Assembly (NCBI RefSeq): GCF_014647635.1
Contig: NZ_BMPO01000008.1
Location: 207,482 to 271,481 of the forward strand
Length of the DNA: 64,000 nt
Direction of reading: 5' to 3'
DNA from: Pseudomonas matsuisoli
Lineage (GTDB): Bacteria > Pseudomonadota > Gammaproteobacteria > Pseudomonadales > Pseudomonadaceae
How positions within the stretch are numbered: position 1 is the stretch's first letter; each line of letters begins with the position of its first letter. This document shows positions 37,788 through 47,162 of this stretch, piece by piece. The position numbers and the translations under genes were made by a program. A model generated the notes under the pieces. That model was not told the DNA's origin. It made no database searches and saw only the letters and a list, made by a program, of their open reading frames with translations.

Positions 37788-38570
37788 ATGAAGACGCCCA
37801 TGGGCCAGCCATTAGCCATTGAATCCCTCGTTAACGTCCCTTCCCCAGATGCGTGGCGGATCGTCCCCTCGGGCGATACCTGCCTGATCATCCAGGTGGC
37901 AGAGACCTTCAGCCTCGACGCCAATCGCCGCGCCGCCGCGATTGCGCGCCAGATCGAAGCACGCCGCGCACAAGGCGTGCTTGTCGGAATCACCGATGTC
38001 GTCCCCGGCATGATCTCGGTTGGCGTCCACTACTGGCCAGACGCTGTTCCGAGCACGAGCGGCGAACTCCCGTATCGCAGCCTGACCCGCCAACTGGACG
38101 AGGTACTGCGCACTAGCAGCAGCGATACCGCCATCGGCGCCGCGCGGGAGATCGATATCCCGGTTTGCTACGGCGGCGAATTCGGCCCCGATCTCGACGA
38201 GGTCGCTCAGGCCTGCGGGCTGACGCCGAACGAAGTCATCGCTGGGCATACGGCCTCACCCGTGGATGTCCTGATGCTCGGCTTCGCACCGGGTCATGCC
38301 TATATCGGCGAATTCGCCTCGTCGCTGACGATCCCGCGCCGCAGCACACCGCGTACGCGAGTCGCCAAAGGCAGCATCGGCCTGGCGAATCGTCAGAGCG
38401 TGATCTACCCCACGGATCTTCCCGGCGGCTGGAACCTCATTGGCCGCACGCCCTTGAGCGTGTTCGATCTGGCCGACACTTCTCCTTGCTTGCTGCAGGC
38501 GGGTGATCGCGTGCGCTTCGTGGAGATCACCCCGGATGAATTCCAGGCATTGACGGGGCAGCCAACATGA
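37788..38570 (+). CDS. pxpB: 5-oxoprolinase subunit PxpB (KipI family, CT_C_D domain)
   Basis: A 260-aa protein. The central and C-terminal part is the CT_C_D/AHS1 domain: IPVCYGGEFGPDLDEVA, VLMLGFAPGHAYIG, RVAKGSIGLANRQSVIYP and GGWNLIGRTPL. With PxpC and PxpA it forms ATP-dependent 5-oxoprolinase, which opens 5-oxoproline to glutamate. The same domain makes half of the carboxyltransferase of urea carboxylase. The start is uncertain: ATGs at 37788 and 37800 both lack a strong ribosome site. Its stop overlaps the pxpC ATG (ATGA). Confidence 0.92.
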   Translation: MKTPMGQPLAIESLVNVPSPDAWRIVPSGDTCLIIQVAETFSLDANRRAAAIARQIEARRAQGVLVGITDVVPGMISVGVHYWPDAVPSTSGELPYRSLTRQLDEVLRTSSSDTAIGAAREIDIPVCYGGEFGPDLDEVAQACGLTPNEVIAGHTASPVDVLMLGFAPGHAYIGEFASSLTIPRRSTPRTRVAKGSIGLANRQSVIYPTDLPGGWNLIGRTPLSVFDLADTSPCLLQAGDRVRFVEITPDEFQALTGQPT

Positions 38571-39511
38571 CTCTTCGCGTACTCAAACCAGGGCTCGCTT
38601 GCACGTTCCAAGACCTGGGACGAAGCGGCTATCAGCACCTGGGCGTCCCCGTGAACGGTGCGATGGACGCTGACGCGCACCGGCTGGCCAACGCCCTGGT
38701 CGGCAACACGCCGGATCGGGCGACGCTCGAAATCACCTTGCAAGGGCCGGAACTGGTTTTCCAGGTCGGCGCCGTGATCGCAATAGCCGGCGCCGACCTG
38801 GGCGCGACACTCGATGGCGAACCGCTACGGCCATTGCGGGCCGCCCGCGTACGTCCCGGCGCCGTGCTCGCCTTCGGCAAACGGATCAACGGGGCGCGCG
38901 CCTACCTGGCTGTGCGCGGCGGTTACGTATTGAATGACACGCTGGGCAGTGCGAGCACCTATTCACGCGGAGCCTACGGTGGTTTCGCCGGGCGCCCGAT
39001 TCGCCGCGATGACGTGATCGGCATTGCCTCCGGTTTCGCGAACCCGCCCCGTGTGATGTTGCCACGCGATACAGCTCCACATGCCGCGGATGACGCGCCT
39101 ATCCGGGTCGTCGCGGGGCGCGAGTGGGCGCTGTTCGATACGGCCTCGCAAGCGCATTTCCTATCCACGCCCTACCGCATCGAGAACGAATCGGAGCGCA
39201 TGGGTTATCGGCTGAGCGGCGAGAAAATCATGCTGCAAGCCCCCGCCGACATGCTCTCCGAGGCTGTTGGTTTCGGCACCATTCAGGTTCCGCCCAGCGG
39301 TCAGCCCATCATTCTCATGGCCGACCGGCAAACCACGGGCGGCTACCCAAAGATCGCCCATGTAATTTCCGTCGACCTGCCGCGCCTTGCCCAGAAGCTG
39401 CCGGGCGAGGACATCCACTTCGCATTGGTCGATCTGGACCAGGCCCAGGCGCTGAGCCTTGCCCATAGCGCGCGCTTCGCCCAGCTGGAGGACGCTCATG
39501 GCCCACATTGA
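38567..39511 (+). CDS. pxpC: 5-oxoprolinase subunit PxpC (KipA family, CT_A_B domain)
   Basis: A 314-aa CT_A_B/AHS2-domain protein and partner of PxpB. Visible: LACTFQDLGRSGYQHLGVPV, GAMDADAHRLANALVGN, AYLAVRGGY and the C-terminal GGYPKIAHVISVDLPRLAQ. In PxpABC it is needed for ATP-dependent hydrolysis of 5-oxoproline. In urea carboxylase the homologous domain binds carboxybiotin and substrate. It overlaps pxpB by 4 bp and pxpA by 14 bp. Confidence 0.92.
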   Translation: MTLRVLKPGLACTFQDLGRSGYQHLGVPVNGAMDADAHRLANALVGNTPDRATLEITLQGPELVFQVGAVIAIAGADLGATLDGEPLRPLRAARVRPGAVLAFGKRINGARAYLAVRGGYVLNDTLGSASTYSRGAYGGFAGRPIRRDDVIGIASGFANPPRVMLPRDTAPHAADDAPIRVVAGREWALFDTASQAHFLSTPYRIENESERMGYRLSGEKIMLQAPADMLSEAVGFGTIQVPPSGQPIILMADRQTTGGYPKIAHVISVDLPRLAQKLPGEDIHFALVDLDQAQALSLAHSARFAQLEDAHGPH

Positions 39512-40268
39512 TTTCAACAGCGACCTGGGTGAGAGCTTCGGCCTCTATTCGGTCGGAAGTGATGCCGAGATTTTGCCGCACATTACCTCGGCGAACATCG
39601 CCTGTGGCTTCCACGCAGGCGACGCGCCGACTATGCGCAAGACGGTCGCCAGAGCCAAAGCGCTGGGCGTTGAAGTCGGCGCCCATCCGGGCCTGCCAGA
39701 CCTGCAAGGCTTCGGCCGGCGCGAGATGAAGCTTTCTCCAGACGAAGCGTACGAGTTCGTCGTCTATCAGATCGGCGCACTGTTGGGCTTCACCTCCGCT
39801 GCGGGGATTTCGCTGAATCACGTCAAACCCCACGGCGCGCTCTACAACATGGCCGCAGTCGACGCGACGCTTGCCGACGCGATTTGCCAGGCGGTGAAGG
39901 ATGTCGACGCCTCGCTGGTTCTCTTCGGTCTCGCGAACAGCGAACTCACCCGAGCCGGCGAAGCGCTGGGCTTGAAGGTCGCCCATGAAGTATTCGCGGA
40001 CCGTTCCTACCAAGCGGACGGCACATTGACACGCAGGGGCACCCCCGGCGCGATGATTGATGACCCAGTAATCGCCACCGAACAGATCCTGACGATGCTG
40101 AGCGAGGGCAAGGTTCGTAGCCAGCGGGGCACCTGGGTGCCCGTACGCCCAGACACGGTCTGCATCCATGGCGATCAGCCCGGCGCACCGGCCTTCGCGA
40201 AAGCGATTCGCCAGGCCCTGGAAAAAGAAGGCGTCACCGTCAAAGCCCCATTACTCAACCACGCATAA
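39498..40268 (+). CDS. pxpA: 5-oxoprolinase subunit PxpA (LamB/YcsF family)
   Basis: A 256-aa LamB/YcsF protein with a deacetylase-like barrel. The family opening IDFNSDLGESFGLY has the metal-type acidic residues. It is followed by ITSANIACGFHAGD, VGAHPGLPDLQGFGRR and a conserved HVKPHGALYN. The C-terminal VCIHGDQPGA is also typical. It is the third 5-oxoprolinase subunit. The ATG at 39498 lies inside the end of pxpC, so the three are translationally coupled. Confidence 0.94.
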   Translation: MAHIDFNSDLGESFGLYSVGSDAEILPHITSANIACGFHAGDAPTMRKTVARAKALGVEVGAHPGLPDLQGFGRREMKLSPDEAYEFVVYQIGALLGFTSAAGISLNHVKPHGALYNMAAVDATLADAICQAVKDVDASLVLFGLANSELTRAGEALGLKVAHEVFADRSYQADGTLTRRGTPGAMIDDPVIATEQILTMLSEGKVRSQRGTWVPVRPDTVCIHGDQPGAPAFAKAIRQALEKEGVTVKAPLLNHA

Positions 40269-40484
40269 CGCAGACCACCTCATAAAAAACCACTGCGTCG
40301 TACCCCGAGCAACTCGTCGAACACCCGCTGGAAACGGGCCGACACCTTTTAAAACTGCCGAGATTCACCAAGCCAAAAACAAGAGGGCCGGACTCGCGCG
40401 GCATTGCCGCTGCAATACGGACGACAAGAAACAGCCAGCTCGACTGGCCAACACTGCCTCCATAAATCGACATAAAGGTGAGAT

Positions 40485-41810
40485 ATGTCTCGCGTGCTTA
40501 GCCCTGAATATGCGGCAACGGCTTCGGCTGCTCCGGAAAAAGCGTCATCGGTCGCCAAACGCGCCGCCACCGCCTCCGCCACCGGCACGGCGGTGGAGTA
40601 CTACGAGTTCGGTGTGTACGGCTATATGGCCGTGATCATCGGTCCGCTGTTCTTTCCCGGCGACAACCCGACCGCCTCGCTGCTCGCCGCGCTGGCGGTC
40701 TTCGGCAGCTCCTTTCTCATCCGGCCGCTGGGCGGCGTATTGCTCGGCCGGCTCGGTGACAAGATCGGGCGCCGCAAGGTACTTCTAACAACCGTTATCG
40801 GCATGGGCATAGCGACCGCCGGAATGGGGTTGCTCCCGACCACAGCACAAGTCGGCATGCTCGCGCCAATGCTGCTCGTTCTAATGCGCCTTACCCAGGG
40901 CTTCTTCGCAGGTGCGGAAGTCATCGGTGCAGCAGCGTTCGTTGCCGAGTCCTCTCCGACCGGACGCCGTGGCTTCTTCGGTGCGTTTACGCCGGTCGGC
41001 GTCGCGCTGGGCGGCGCCACGGCAGCGATCGTCTGTGCGATTACCACCGGCGTGCTGACGGATGACCAACTGCGTGAATGGGGCTGGCGCATTCCATTCC
41101 TGCTGTCCATTCCGCTGGTGCTGATCTCCTGCAAGATGCGTCACAACGTCGAGGAAACGCCGGAATTCAAGGCGTTCCTCGAGAAAGAGCAGCCGCCCAA
41201 AGCGCCCATCAAGGAAGTGCTGAGCACGCAACTGGGTTCCGTTGGCCGCGTCATCCTGCTGACCTTCGGCCAGAATGCGGGCTACTGGATCGGCCTGGTG
41301 TTCATGAACATCTACCTCACCACTTATCTGGGCTTCGACAAGTCCAAGGTGTTCTGGGTGATCGCCTGTATCAGCCTGTGCATGGCAGCGATGATGCCGT
41401 TCTGGGGCGGCCTGTCGGACCGCCTGGGCCGCCGCAAGGTGCTGACCATCGGCTTCATCGGTTACATCGCCTTGGTCCTGCCGATGATGATGGTCATGGG
41501 CACGGGTTCGCTGTGGGTCGCCGCAATCGCCATGTTCATCGCGACGCTACCGATGCCCATCATTCAGTCCGTGGGTTATCCAACCTACGCCGAGCAGTTC
41601 CCGACTCGCGTGCGCTACACCGCGATGGCGATCAGCATCAACATTGGCGCGATCCTCGGCGGCGGCATCACGCCCTACATCGTCACGTCGATCATTGCCA
41701 AGACTGGCAACCTCCTGACGCCAGGCTTCTTCATGGCCGGCGCGGCGTTCTGCGCCCTGCTCTCGCTGTTGGCCCTGCGTGAAACCGCCCACGAGAACCT
41801 GGCCCGATGA
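40485..41810 (+). CDS. MFS transporter, metabolite:H+ symporter (MHS) type
   Basis: A 441-aa, 12-helix transporter of the MHS family (ShiA/ProP-like). It has the N-terminal ATASATGTAVEYYEFGVYG signature. Loop 2-3 has GRLGDKIGRRKVLL, the R-x-T-Q-G-F-FAGAE segment follows, and loop 8-9 has GGLSDRLGRRKVLT. AAGGTGAG precedes the ATG. Its stop overlaps the next gene by 4 bp. From context it likely imports 5-oxoproline, D-glutamate or a related organic acid. Confidence 0.87.
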   Translation: MSRVLSPEYAATASAAPEKASSVAKRAATASATGTAVEYYEFGVYGYMAVIIGPLFFPGDNPTASLLAALAVFGSSFLIRPLGGVLLGRLGDKIGRRKVLLTTVIGMGIATAGMGLLPTTAQVGMLAPMLLVLMRLTQGFFAGAEVIGAAAFVAESSPTGRRGFFGAFTPVGVALGGATAAIVCAITTGVLTDDQLREWGWRIPFLLSIPLVLISCKMRHNVEETPEFKAFLEKEQPPKAPIKEVLSTQLGSVGRVILLTFGQNAGYWIGLVFMNIYLTTYLGFDKSKVFWVIACISLCMAAMMPFWGGLSDRLGRRKVLTIGFIGYIALVLPMMMVMGTGSLWVAAIAMFIATLPMPIIQSVGYPTYAEQFPTRVRYTAMAISINIGAILGGGITPYIVTSIIAKTGNLLTPGFFMAGAAFCALLSLLALRETAHENLAR

Positions 41811-42592
41811 GCATGCCCTTGCCCTCGACCCCACGTGAGCTGCGCGAGCTGATCGCAAAAGGCGAATGGACGACGCCGACGTCTGGTGTGCTGGACGATT
41901 ACCAGCAGGCCAACCTGGCCGTCGTGCCACGTGCCCATGCGTACGATTTCCTGCTGTTCTGCACACGGAACCCGAAGAGCTGCCCGGTGATCGCGGTCAC
42001 CGAGCCCGGCAGCCCCTTCATCGAGGGGAAAGAAGGCCAGATCGACCTCAGGACCATGCTGCCGCGCTATCGCGTCTGGGCGCATGGCGCCCTCGTCGAC
42101 GAGCCGACGGACCTGACACGCCACTGGCGCGATGACGCAGTCGGCTTTCTGCTGGGTTGCAGCCACACCTTCGACGCGCCACTGCGTCGTGCAGGCATTC
42201 CCGTTTCGGGCGCCGCGCCAGCGGTGTACCGCACGTCACGACGCTGCCGCGATGCTGCCGGGCTTTCGGGCCCACTGGTAGTCAGCATGCGCCCGGTGCC
42301 GACGGACAAGGTCGCGCTCGCGGTGGAAGTCACATCGCGCTACCCGACGGGTCATGGTGCGCCGGTGCATATCGGCGACCCAGCAAAACTGGGCATCACC
42401 GATTTGTCCAAACCTGATTTCGGCGTGGTACCGCCGATGGACGAAGACAGTGTCCCGGTGTTCTGGGCCTGCGGTGTGACACCGCAACTCGTCCTGCCGG
42501 AGCTCGGCGCGCCCTACGTGTTTTCCCATTACCCGGGGCACATGCTCGTGCTCGACCAGCGTGTCGATGAAATGGCGACCGCCCTGAGCTGA
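41807..42592 (+). CDS. D-glutamate cyclase-like/DUF1445 putative hydro-lyase
   Basis: A 261-aa member of the DUF1445 (YcsI/Pput_ hydro-lyase) family. It shows [50 protein letters not shown] and [11 protein letters not shown] relative, mammalian D-glutamate cyclase, interconverts D-glutamate and 5-oxo-D-proline. That fits a locus with 5-oxoprolinase. It overlaps the transporter by 4 bp and is 34 bp before the biotin carrier gene. The exact reaction here is inferred. Confidence 0.82.
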   Translation: MSMPLPSTPRELRELIAKGEWTTPTSGVLDDYQQANLAVVPRAHAYDFLLFCTRNPKSCPVIAVTEPGSPFIEGKEGQIDLRTMLPRYRVWAHGALVDEPTDLTRHWRDDAVGFLLGCSHTFDAPLRRAGIPVSGAAPAVYRTSRRCRDAAGLSGPLVVSMRPVPTDKVALAVEVTSRYPTGHGAPVHIGDPAKLGITDLSKPDFGVVPPMDEDSVPVFWACGVTPQLVLPELGAPYVFSHYPGHMLVLDQRVDEMATALS

Positions 42593-42626
42593 GATGCCCC
42601 GATTGCATAGCGAAAGAGGAATACAG

Positions 42627-43070
42627 ATGGACATCACTGCCATCGAGAAACTGGCCGAACTGGTCGAACGTATCGGCCTGGATGAATTGGAAGTCACTGA
42701 AGGTGAGTTCCACGTTCGGCTGACCAAGCGTGGTCCGCAGACGATCATGACAACGGCAGCGACGCCTCAGCTGCCCACCATGAATGCAAGCGCACCGGCC
42801 ACCGAACCCGCTGCGGCACAAATACCAGGCAGCAACGGCCGCACCATCGGGTCGCCCATGGTCGGTACGTTCTACCGCGCGGAATCACCAGAGTCGCCCA
42901 ACTTCGTCGAAGTGGGCGCCACCGTGAAGAAAGGCGACATCCTGTGCATCGTCGAAGCCATGAAGATGATGAACCATATCGAGGCTGAAGCCAGCGGCAC
43001 CATCGAATCCATCCTCGTCGAAAACGGCCAGCCGGTGGAATACGATCAGCCGTTGTTCACTATTGTTTGA
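42627..43070 (+). CDS. accB: Biotin carboxyl carrier protein, accessory AccB-type
   Basis: A 147-aa carrier. The N-terminal segment ([20 protein letters not shown]) and a short Ala/Pro/Thr linker (40-70) precede a biotinyl domain. That domain has [22 protein letters not shown] and biotinylated Lys113 in EAMKMMN. The C-terminal half closely matches housekeeping AccB, but the N-terminal half and linker differ from what I recall of the P. aeruginosa protein. It sits at the end of a pxp cluster rather than beside prmA. It is therefore probably a second, dedicated copy. AGAGGA precedes the ATG. Confidence 0.88.
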   Translation: MDITAIEKLAELVERIGLDELEVTEGEFHVRLTKRGPQTIMTTAATPQLPTMNASAPATEPAAAQIPGSNGRTIGSPMVGTFYRAESPESPNFVEVGATVKKGDILCIVEAMKMMNHIEAEASGTIESILVENGQPVEYDQPLFTIV

Positions 43071-43175
43071 TGGTTGTTCAGTCGCCAATGACCTATGTCA
43101 TAGGGCATTTAACCGTCCTTAAAGCGCTGGTTAACGCCATACGCTGAATTGTTCGGACCGGATAAAGCGCTTTTC

Positions 43176-43253
43176 TGTAGGAGCCAGCTTGCTGGCGATC
43201 AGCTATTCAAAAGCATCGCCAGCAAGCTGATCGCAGCCCGGCTGGCTCCTACA
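43176..43253. repeat. REP inverted pair between accB and accC
   Basis: TGTAGGAGCCAGCTTGCTGG (from 43176) and a copy ending CTGGCTCCTACA (to 43253) form an inverted pair of the GTAGGAGCC REP family. An inner ATCGCCAGCAAGCTGATCGC lies between. It splits the two biotin genes, which are otherwise on one strand. Confidence 0.75.
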
Positions 43254-43325
43254 TAGAACGCGGATTGCCTGACAGCTGCGCTCACCAACCTTGAAAACAC
43301 CCTTTAACCCCTTGGGGACTCTCCG

Positions 43326-44675
43326 ATGTTGGAAAAAGTACTGATCGCCAACCGTGGCGAGATCGCCCTGCGCATCCTGCGCGCCTGCAAGGAGCTGGGC
43401 ATCAAGACGGTAGCGGTCTATTCCACAGCCGACCGGGAGCTGATGCACCTGGGCCTGGCTGACGAGACCGTTTGCATCGGGCCTGCGCCCGCTGCCCAAT
43501 CCTATCTGCACATTCCGGCAATCATCGCCGCGGCCGAAGTCACCGGCGCCACGGCGATCCACCCGGGCTATGGCTTCCTCGCGGAAAACGCCGATTTCGC
43601 CGAGCAGGTTGAAAAGTCCGGCTTCGCCTTCATCGGCCCGAAAGCCGACACCATTCGCCTGATGGGCGACAAGGTCTCGGCCAAGAACGCGATGATCAAG
43701 TCCGGTGTACCGGTTGTGCCGGGTTCCGACGGTCCGCTGCCTGAAGACGAGGCTGAAGCCCTGCGCATTGCCCGTGAAGTCGGCTACCCAGTGATCATCA
43801 AGGCCGCCGGTGGCGGTGGTGGTCGCGGCATGCGCGTGGTGCACAAGGAAGAGGACCTGATCAAGTCTGCCAAGCTGACCCGCACCGAAGCAGGCGCGGC
43901 CTTTGGCAACTCGATGGTCTATCTGGAGAAATTCCTCGGCAATCCACGTCACGTGGAAGTCCAGGTGCTCTCCGACGGCCAGGGCAATGCCGTACACCTC
44001 TACGACCGCGACTGCTCGCTGCAGCGCCGTCACCAGAAGGTTCTGGAAGAAGCCCCAGCACCACACATCGATGAAAAGGCCCGCGCCGAAGTGCTCAAGC
44101 GCTGCGTCGATGCCTGCGTCGAGATTGGCTACCGTGGCGCCGGCACCTTCGAGTTCCTCTACGAAGATGGCCGCTTCTACTTCATCGAGATGAACACCCG
44201 TGTTCAGGTGGAGCACCCGGTCACCGAGATGGTCACCGGCGTCGACATCGTCAAGGAGATGCTGAGCATCGCCGCGGGCAACAAGCTCTCGCTGAAGCAG
44301 GAAGACATCAAGGTCATGGGCCACTCGCTGGAGTGCCGGATCAACGCGGAAGACCCGGATAACTTCATGCCCAGCCCTGGCAAGGTGAAGCACTTCCACG
44401 CCCCGGGCGGCAACGGCGTTCGCGTCGACTCGCACCTGTACAGCGGGTATTCGGTTCCGCCGAATTACGACTCGCTGATCGGCAAGCTGATCGTCTACGG
44501 ACGTGACCGCGATGAAGCCCTGGCGCGCATGCGCAATGCCCTGGACGAGATCATCGTCGACGGCATCAAGACCAATGTCCCGCTGCACCGCGATCTGGTG
44601 CGTGACAAAGGCTTCTGCGCGGGCGGCATCAATATCCATTACCTCGAGAAAAAACTCGGGATGGATAAGCACTGA
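43326..44675 (+). CDS. accC: Biotin carboxylase, AccC-type
   Basis: A 449-aa ATP-grasp enzyme that carboxylates biotin on the carrier protein using bicarbonate and ATP. It starts [20 protein letters not shown]. The glycine loop is [14 protein letters not shown], the active site includes [16 protein letters not shown], and the C-terminus is [19 protein letters not shown]. Length equals housekeeping AccC and similarity seems very high, unlike the more diverged carrier. No carboxyltransferase accA/accD is present. PxpB/PxpC upstream carry urea-carboxylase-type carboxyltransferase domains. Confidence 0.92.
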   Translation: MLEKVLIANRGEIALRILRACKELGIKTVAVYSTADRELMHLGLADETVCIGPAPAAQSYLHIPAIIAAAEVTGATAIHPGYGFLAENADFAEQVEKSGFAFIGPKADTIRLMGDKVSAKNAMIKSGVPVVPGSDGPLPEDEAEALRIAREVGYPVIIKAAGGGGGRGMRVVHKEEDLIKSAKLTRTEAGAAFGNSMVYLEKFLGNPRHVEVQVLSDGQGNAVHLYDRDCSLQRRHQKVLEEAPAPHIDEKARAEVLKRCVDACVEIGYRGAGTFEFLYEDGRFYFIEMNTRVQVEHPVTEMVTGVDIVKEMLSIAAGNKLSLKQEDIKVMGHSLECRINAEDPDNFMPSPGKVKHFHAPGGNGVRVDSHLYSGYSVPPNYDSLIGKLIVYGRDRDEALARMRNALDEIIVDGIKTNVPLHRDLVRDKGFCAGGINIHYLEKKLGMDKH

Positions 44676-45059
44676 CGGCAATGCCCTGTGAATTGACCCC
44701 GCTCGGCTTCCATAGAGCGGGTGCAACCTGCGGCTTTTCCTACCTTCGGTCGCCGCCCCGTACCCCTCCATTCGCTGACTTCCTGGGTGTAAGCGCTACA
44801 CGCCGAGGCACCTGCGTTTGCGCGTCATACAAACCAGATCACGCCCCGAAAATTATTTCGCACTAGTACCGATCTAATTCGGGAACTACCTGTCACATCA
44901 CGAAGCCAGCACGGCTCGCTAAAGGCGGTCGGGCTATGTGCGTTGCCCTGCATCCGATCACGGAAACGCCGGGAACTATCTTGTAACAATACCTATCCAT
45001 TTGAGGCGGAATTATCCACCTCAAATTTTGCGCAAGCGGCGCAGGCAAGGAGGCCCTAA
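44676..45059. other. Spacer before the CDP-sugar cassette, with a leader hairpin
   Basis: 384 bp without a gene. Near the start is a single degenerate GCGGGTGCAACCTGCGGC repeat (44720-44737). At 45000-45029, TTTGAGG pairs with CCTCAAA around a 12-nt loop and is followed by TTTT. This terminator-like hairpin lies about 30 nt before the first cassette gene and could act as an attenuator. A possible promoter lies around 44980-45000 (CTTGTAACAATACCTAT). Confidence 0.45.
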
Positions 45060-46103
45060 ATGAAGAAAATTCTTATCGTCGGCAATATGGGTTACGTAGG
45101 TCCTTCCGTCGTGAAGGAACTGGCGGAAAAGCACCCTGATGCCGTTCTCCACGGTTTCGACAACGCCTACTTCGGCCACTGCCTGACGGGCACCGGCATG
45201 CTTCCCGAGCGTCTGCTGGACGAGCAGTTCTACGGTGACGTCCGCGAGCTGACCGCAGAGCGCCTGCAAGGCTACGACGCCGTCGTCGAACTGGCGGCCG
45301 TCTCCAACGACCCAATGGGTAGCCGCTTCGCGGACGTAACCGCGGACATTAACCAAAACGCCGTCGTCTCGATCGCCAAAGCAGCAGCCGCAGCGGGCGT
45401 GAAGAACTTCGTCTTCGCATCAAGCTGCAGCGTCTACGGTGTTGCGCTCGGCGGCCCCCGCACCGAGCAAGATGACGTCGCCCCCATCACCGCTTATGCC
45501 AAATCCAAGATTGGTGCGGAAGATCAATTGGCGGATATTGATGGCGACATGGTCATCACCTGCCTGCGCTTCGCCACGGCATGCGGCATGTCCGACCGCT
45601 TGCGCCTGGACCTGGTACTGAACGACTTCGTCGCCTGCGCCCTTAGCGAAGGCAAAATCACTGTCCTCAGTGACGGCTCGCCTTGGCGTCCGCTGATCGA
45701 CGTGAAAGACATGGCGCGCGCGATCGACTGGGCGGTGCAGCGCCCCGCTGAAAACGGTGGCCGCTACCTGCGTATCAACACCGGCAACAACGAGCGCAAC
45801 CATCAGGTTCGTGATCTCGCCAACGCAGTGGCCGCTGCGATTCCTGGTACGACGGTTAGCATCAACACCGATGCGCCGGTGGACAGCCGCTCCTATCAGG
45901 TGGACTTCAACCTGTTCAAAGAACTCGCCCCAAATCACCAGCCAATCATGACCTTGGATGACTCCATCCAGGGCTTGATCGACGGGCTCAAGCGCATGAA
46001 GTTCTCCGATGCGCAATTCCGCACCTCACCGCTGATGCGACTGCATGTCCTGCAGGGCCACATCACCGACGGTCGCCTTTCCGAACGGCTGGCCTGGCAG
46101 TAA
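45060..46103 (+). CDS. NAD-dependent sugar epimerase/dehydratase (extended SDR)
   Basis: A 347-aa nucleotide-sugar SDR. The Rossmann motif is GNMGYVG (residues 8-14). The catalytic group includes SSCSVYG (121-127) and Tyr146-x3-Lys150 in YAKSK. It would act as epimerase, reductase or dehydratase on an NDP-sugar. The following cytidylyltransferase suggests a CDP-linked one. AAGGAGG precedes the ATG. It is first in a four-gene cassette. It is not the standard CDP-glucose 4,6-dehydratase as far as I can judge. Confidence 0.85.
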   Translation: MKKILIVGNMGYVGPSVVKELAEKHPDAVLHGFDNAYFGHCLTGTGMLPERLLDEQFYGDVRELTAERLQGYDAVVELAAVSNDPMGSRFADVTADINQNAVVSIAKAAAAAGVKNFVFASSCSVYGVALGGPRTEQDDVAPITAYAKSKIGAEDQLADIDGDMVITCLRFATACGMSDRLRLDLVLNDFVACALSEGKITVLSDGSPWRPLIDVKDMARAIDWAVQRPAENGGRYLRINTGNNERNHQVRDLANAVAAAIPGTTVSINTDAPVDSRSYQVDFNLFKELAPNHQPIMTLDDSIQGLIDGLKRMKFSDAQFRTSPLMRLHVLQGHITDGRLSERLAWQ

Positions 46104-46120
46104 ACGCTGCGCATTCATCC

Positions 46121-46136
46121 AACGGCGGGCGCCGTT
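46121..46136 (+). other. Intergenic hairpin before rfbF
   Basis: AACGGC (46121-46126) pairs with GCCGTT (46131-46136) around GGGC, in the 81-bp gap between the SDR gene and rfbF. No T-run follows. It may be an RNA processing or attenuation element. Confidence 0.4.
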
Positions 46137-46184
46137 TGACGGCCCCGCTCGCTCCCCCATAAATCGAAACAAGGAAGGTTAATC

Positions 46185-46964
46185 ATGAAAGTCGCAATCT
46201 TTGCGGGTGGCTTTGGTACCCGGCTAAGTGAAGAAACCTCGATTCGCCCGAAGCCGATGGTCGAAGTAGGCGGGCGTCCGATTCTTTGGCACATCATGAA
46301 AATGTACGCCCACCACGGGTTGAAGGATTTCGTCGTACTCGGCGGCTACAAGGTCGATTACATCCGTAACTACTTCCTGAACTACCGCGGCACCCAAACC
46401 GACTACACCATCGATCTCAAGACGGGCCATATCGACTGGCTGCAAGCCACGAACGAAGATTGGCGCGTCACGGTTTTGGACACGGGCCCAGACAGCATGA
46501 CCGGCGGCCGCCTCAAGCGCGCTCGTCACGTCCTCGGCAACGAACCGTTCTGCCTCACCTATGGTGACGGCGTGAGCGATGTGAACATCCCCCACCTGAT
46601 CGAAAGCCACCGCGCGTCCAATAACTGGTGCACGCTGACCGCCGTTGTCCAACCTGGCCGTTACGGCTCGCTGCGCTTGAGCGAAAACACCAGGCACGTC
46701 GAAAACTTCCGTGAAAAAGGGGCAACCGACGGCGGCCTCATCAATGGCGGATTCTTCGTTTGCGAGCCAGAAGTGTTCGAGGTCATCGACGACGACCAGA
46801 CCACTTGGGAAAACGAACCGATGGATCGCATGGTCGCCCAAGGCAAGCTCGGTAGCTATGTGCATGAGGGCTACTGGCAGAGCATGGACTCTCTCCGCGA
46901 CAAAATGGTCCTCGAAGGGCTGTGGGAGAAAGGCACTGCTCCTTGGAAGACCTGGCAAAAATAA
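46185..46964 (+). CDS. rfbF: Glucose-1-phosphate cytidylyltransferase
   Basis: A 259-aa nucleotidyltransferase making CDP-glucose from CTP and glucose-1-phosphate, the first step of CDP-sugar pathways. The N-terminal loop is AGGFGTRLSEETSIRPKPMV. RfbF-specific stretches are PILWHIMKMYAHHG, FCLTYGDGVSD and GYWQSMDSLRDK. AAGGAAGG precedes the ATG. Glucose-1-phosphate can come from AlgC. rfbG and rfbH, the usual partners, are absent from the window. Confidence 0.93.
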   Translation: MKVAIFAGGFGTRLSEETSIRPKPMVEVGGRPILWHIMKMYAHHGLKDFVVLGGYKVDYIRNYFLNYRGTQTDYTIDLKTGHIDWLQATNEDWRVTVLDTGPDSMTGGRLKRARHVLGNEPFCLTYGDGVSDVNIPHLIESHRASNNWCTLTAVVQPGRYGSLRLSENTRHVENFREKGATDGGLINGGFFVCEPEVFEVIDDDQTTWENEPMDRMVAQGKLGSYVHEGYWQSMDSLRDKMVLEGLWEKGTAPWKTWQK

Positions 46965-47162
46965 CGGCAGCGAGCAGATGGCGGGCGTTCGAACGATCGA
47001 GCGCCCGTCCCACCGTTCACTGATACCGCTCATTGCCTTTGCGCACATTACCAACGATCCGACAGCGCACGGCCCGGCCGCTAGCGCTTATCGAAGATCC
47101 GTCGATTTGAAGTCGCACGGCGATTGGTCGGGTCGTCTATAGCACGGCCCTTTGGAGGCTTC

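Noticed and set aside
43203..44771. Long open frame antisense to accC
   Set aside because: It mirrors the biotin carboxylase codons; there is no ribosome site or known motif.
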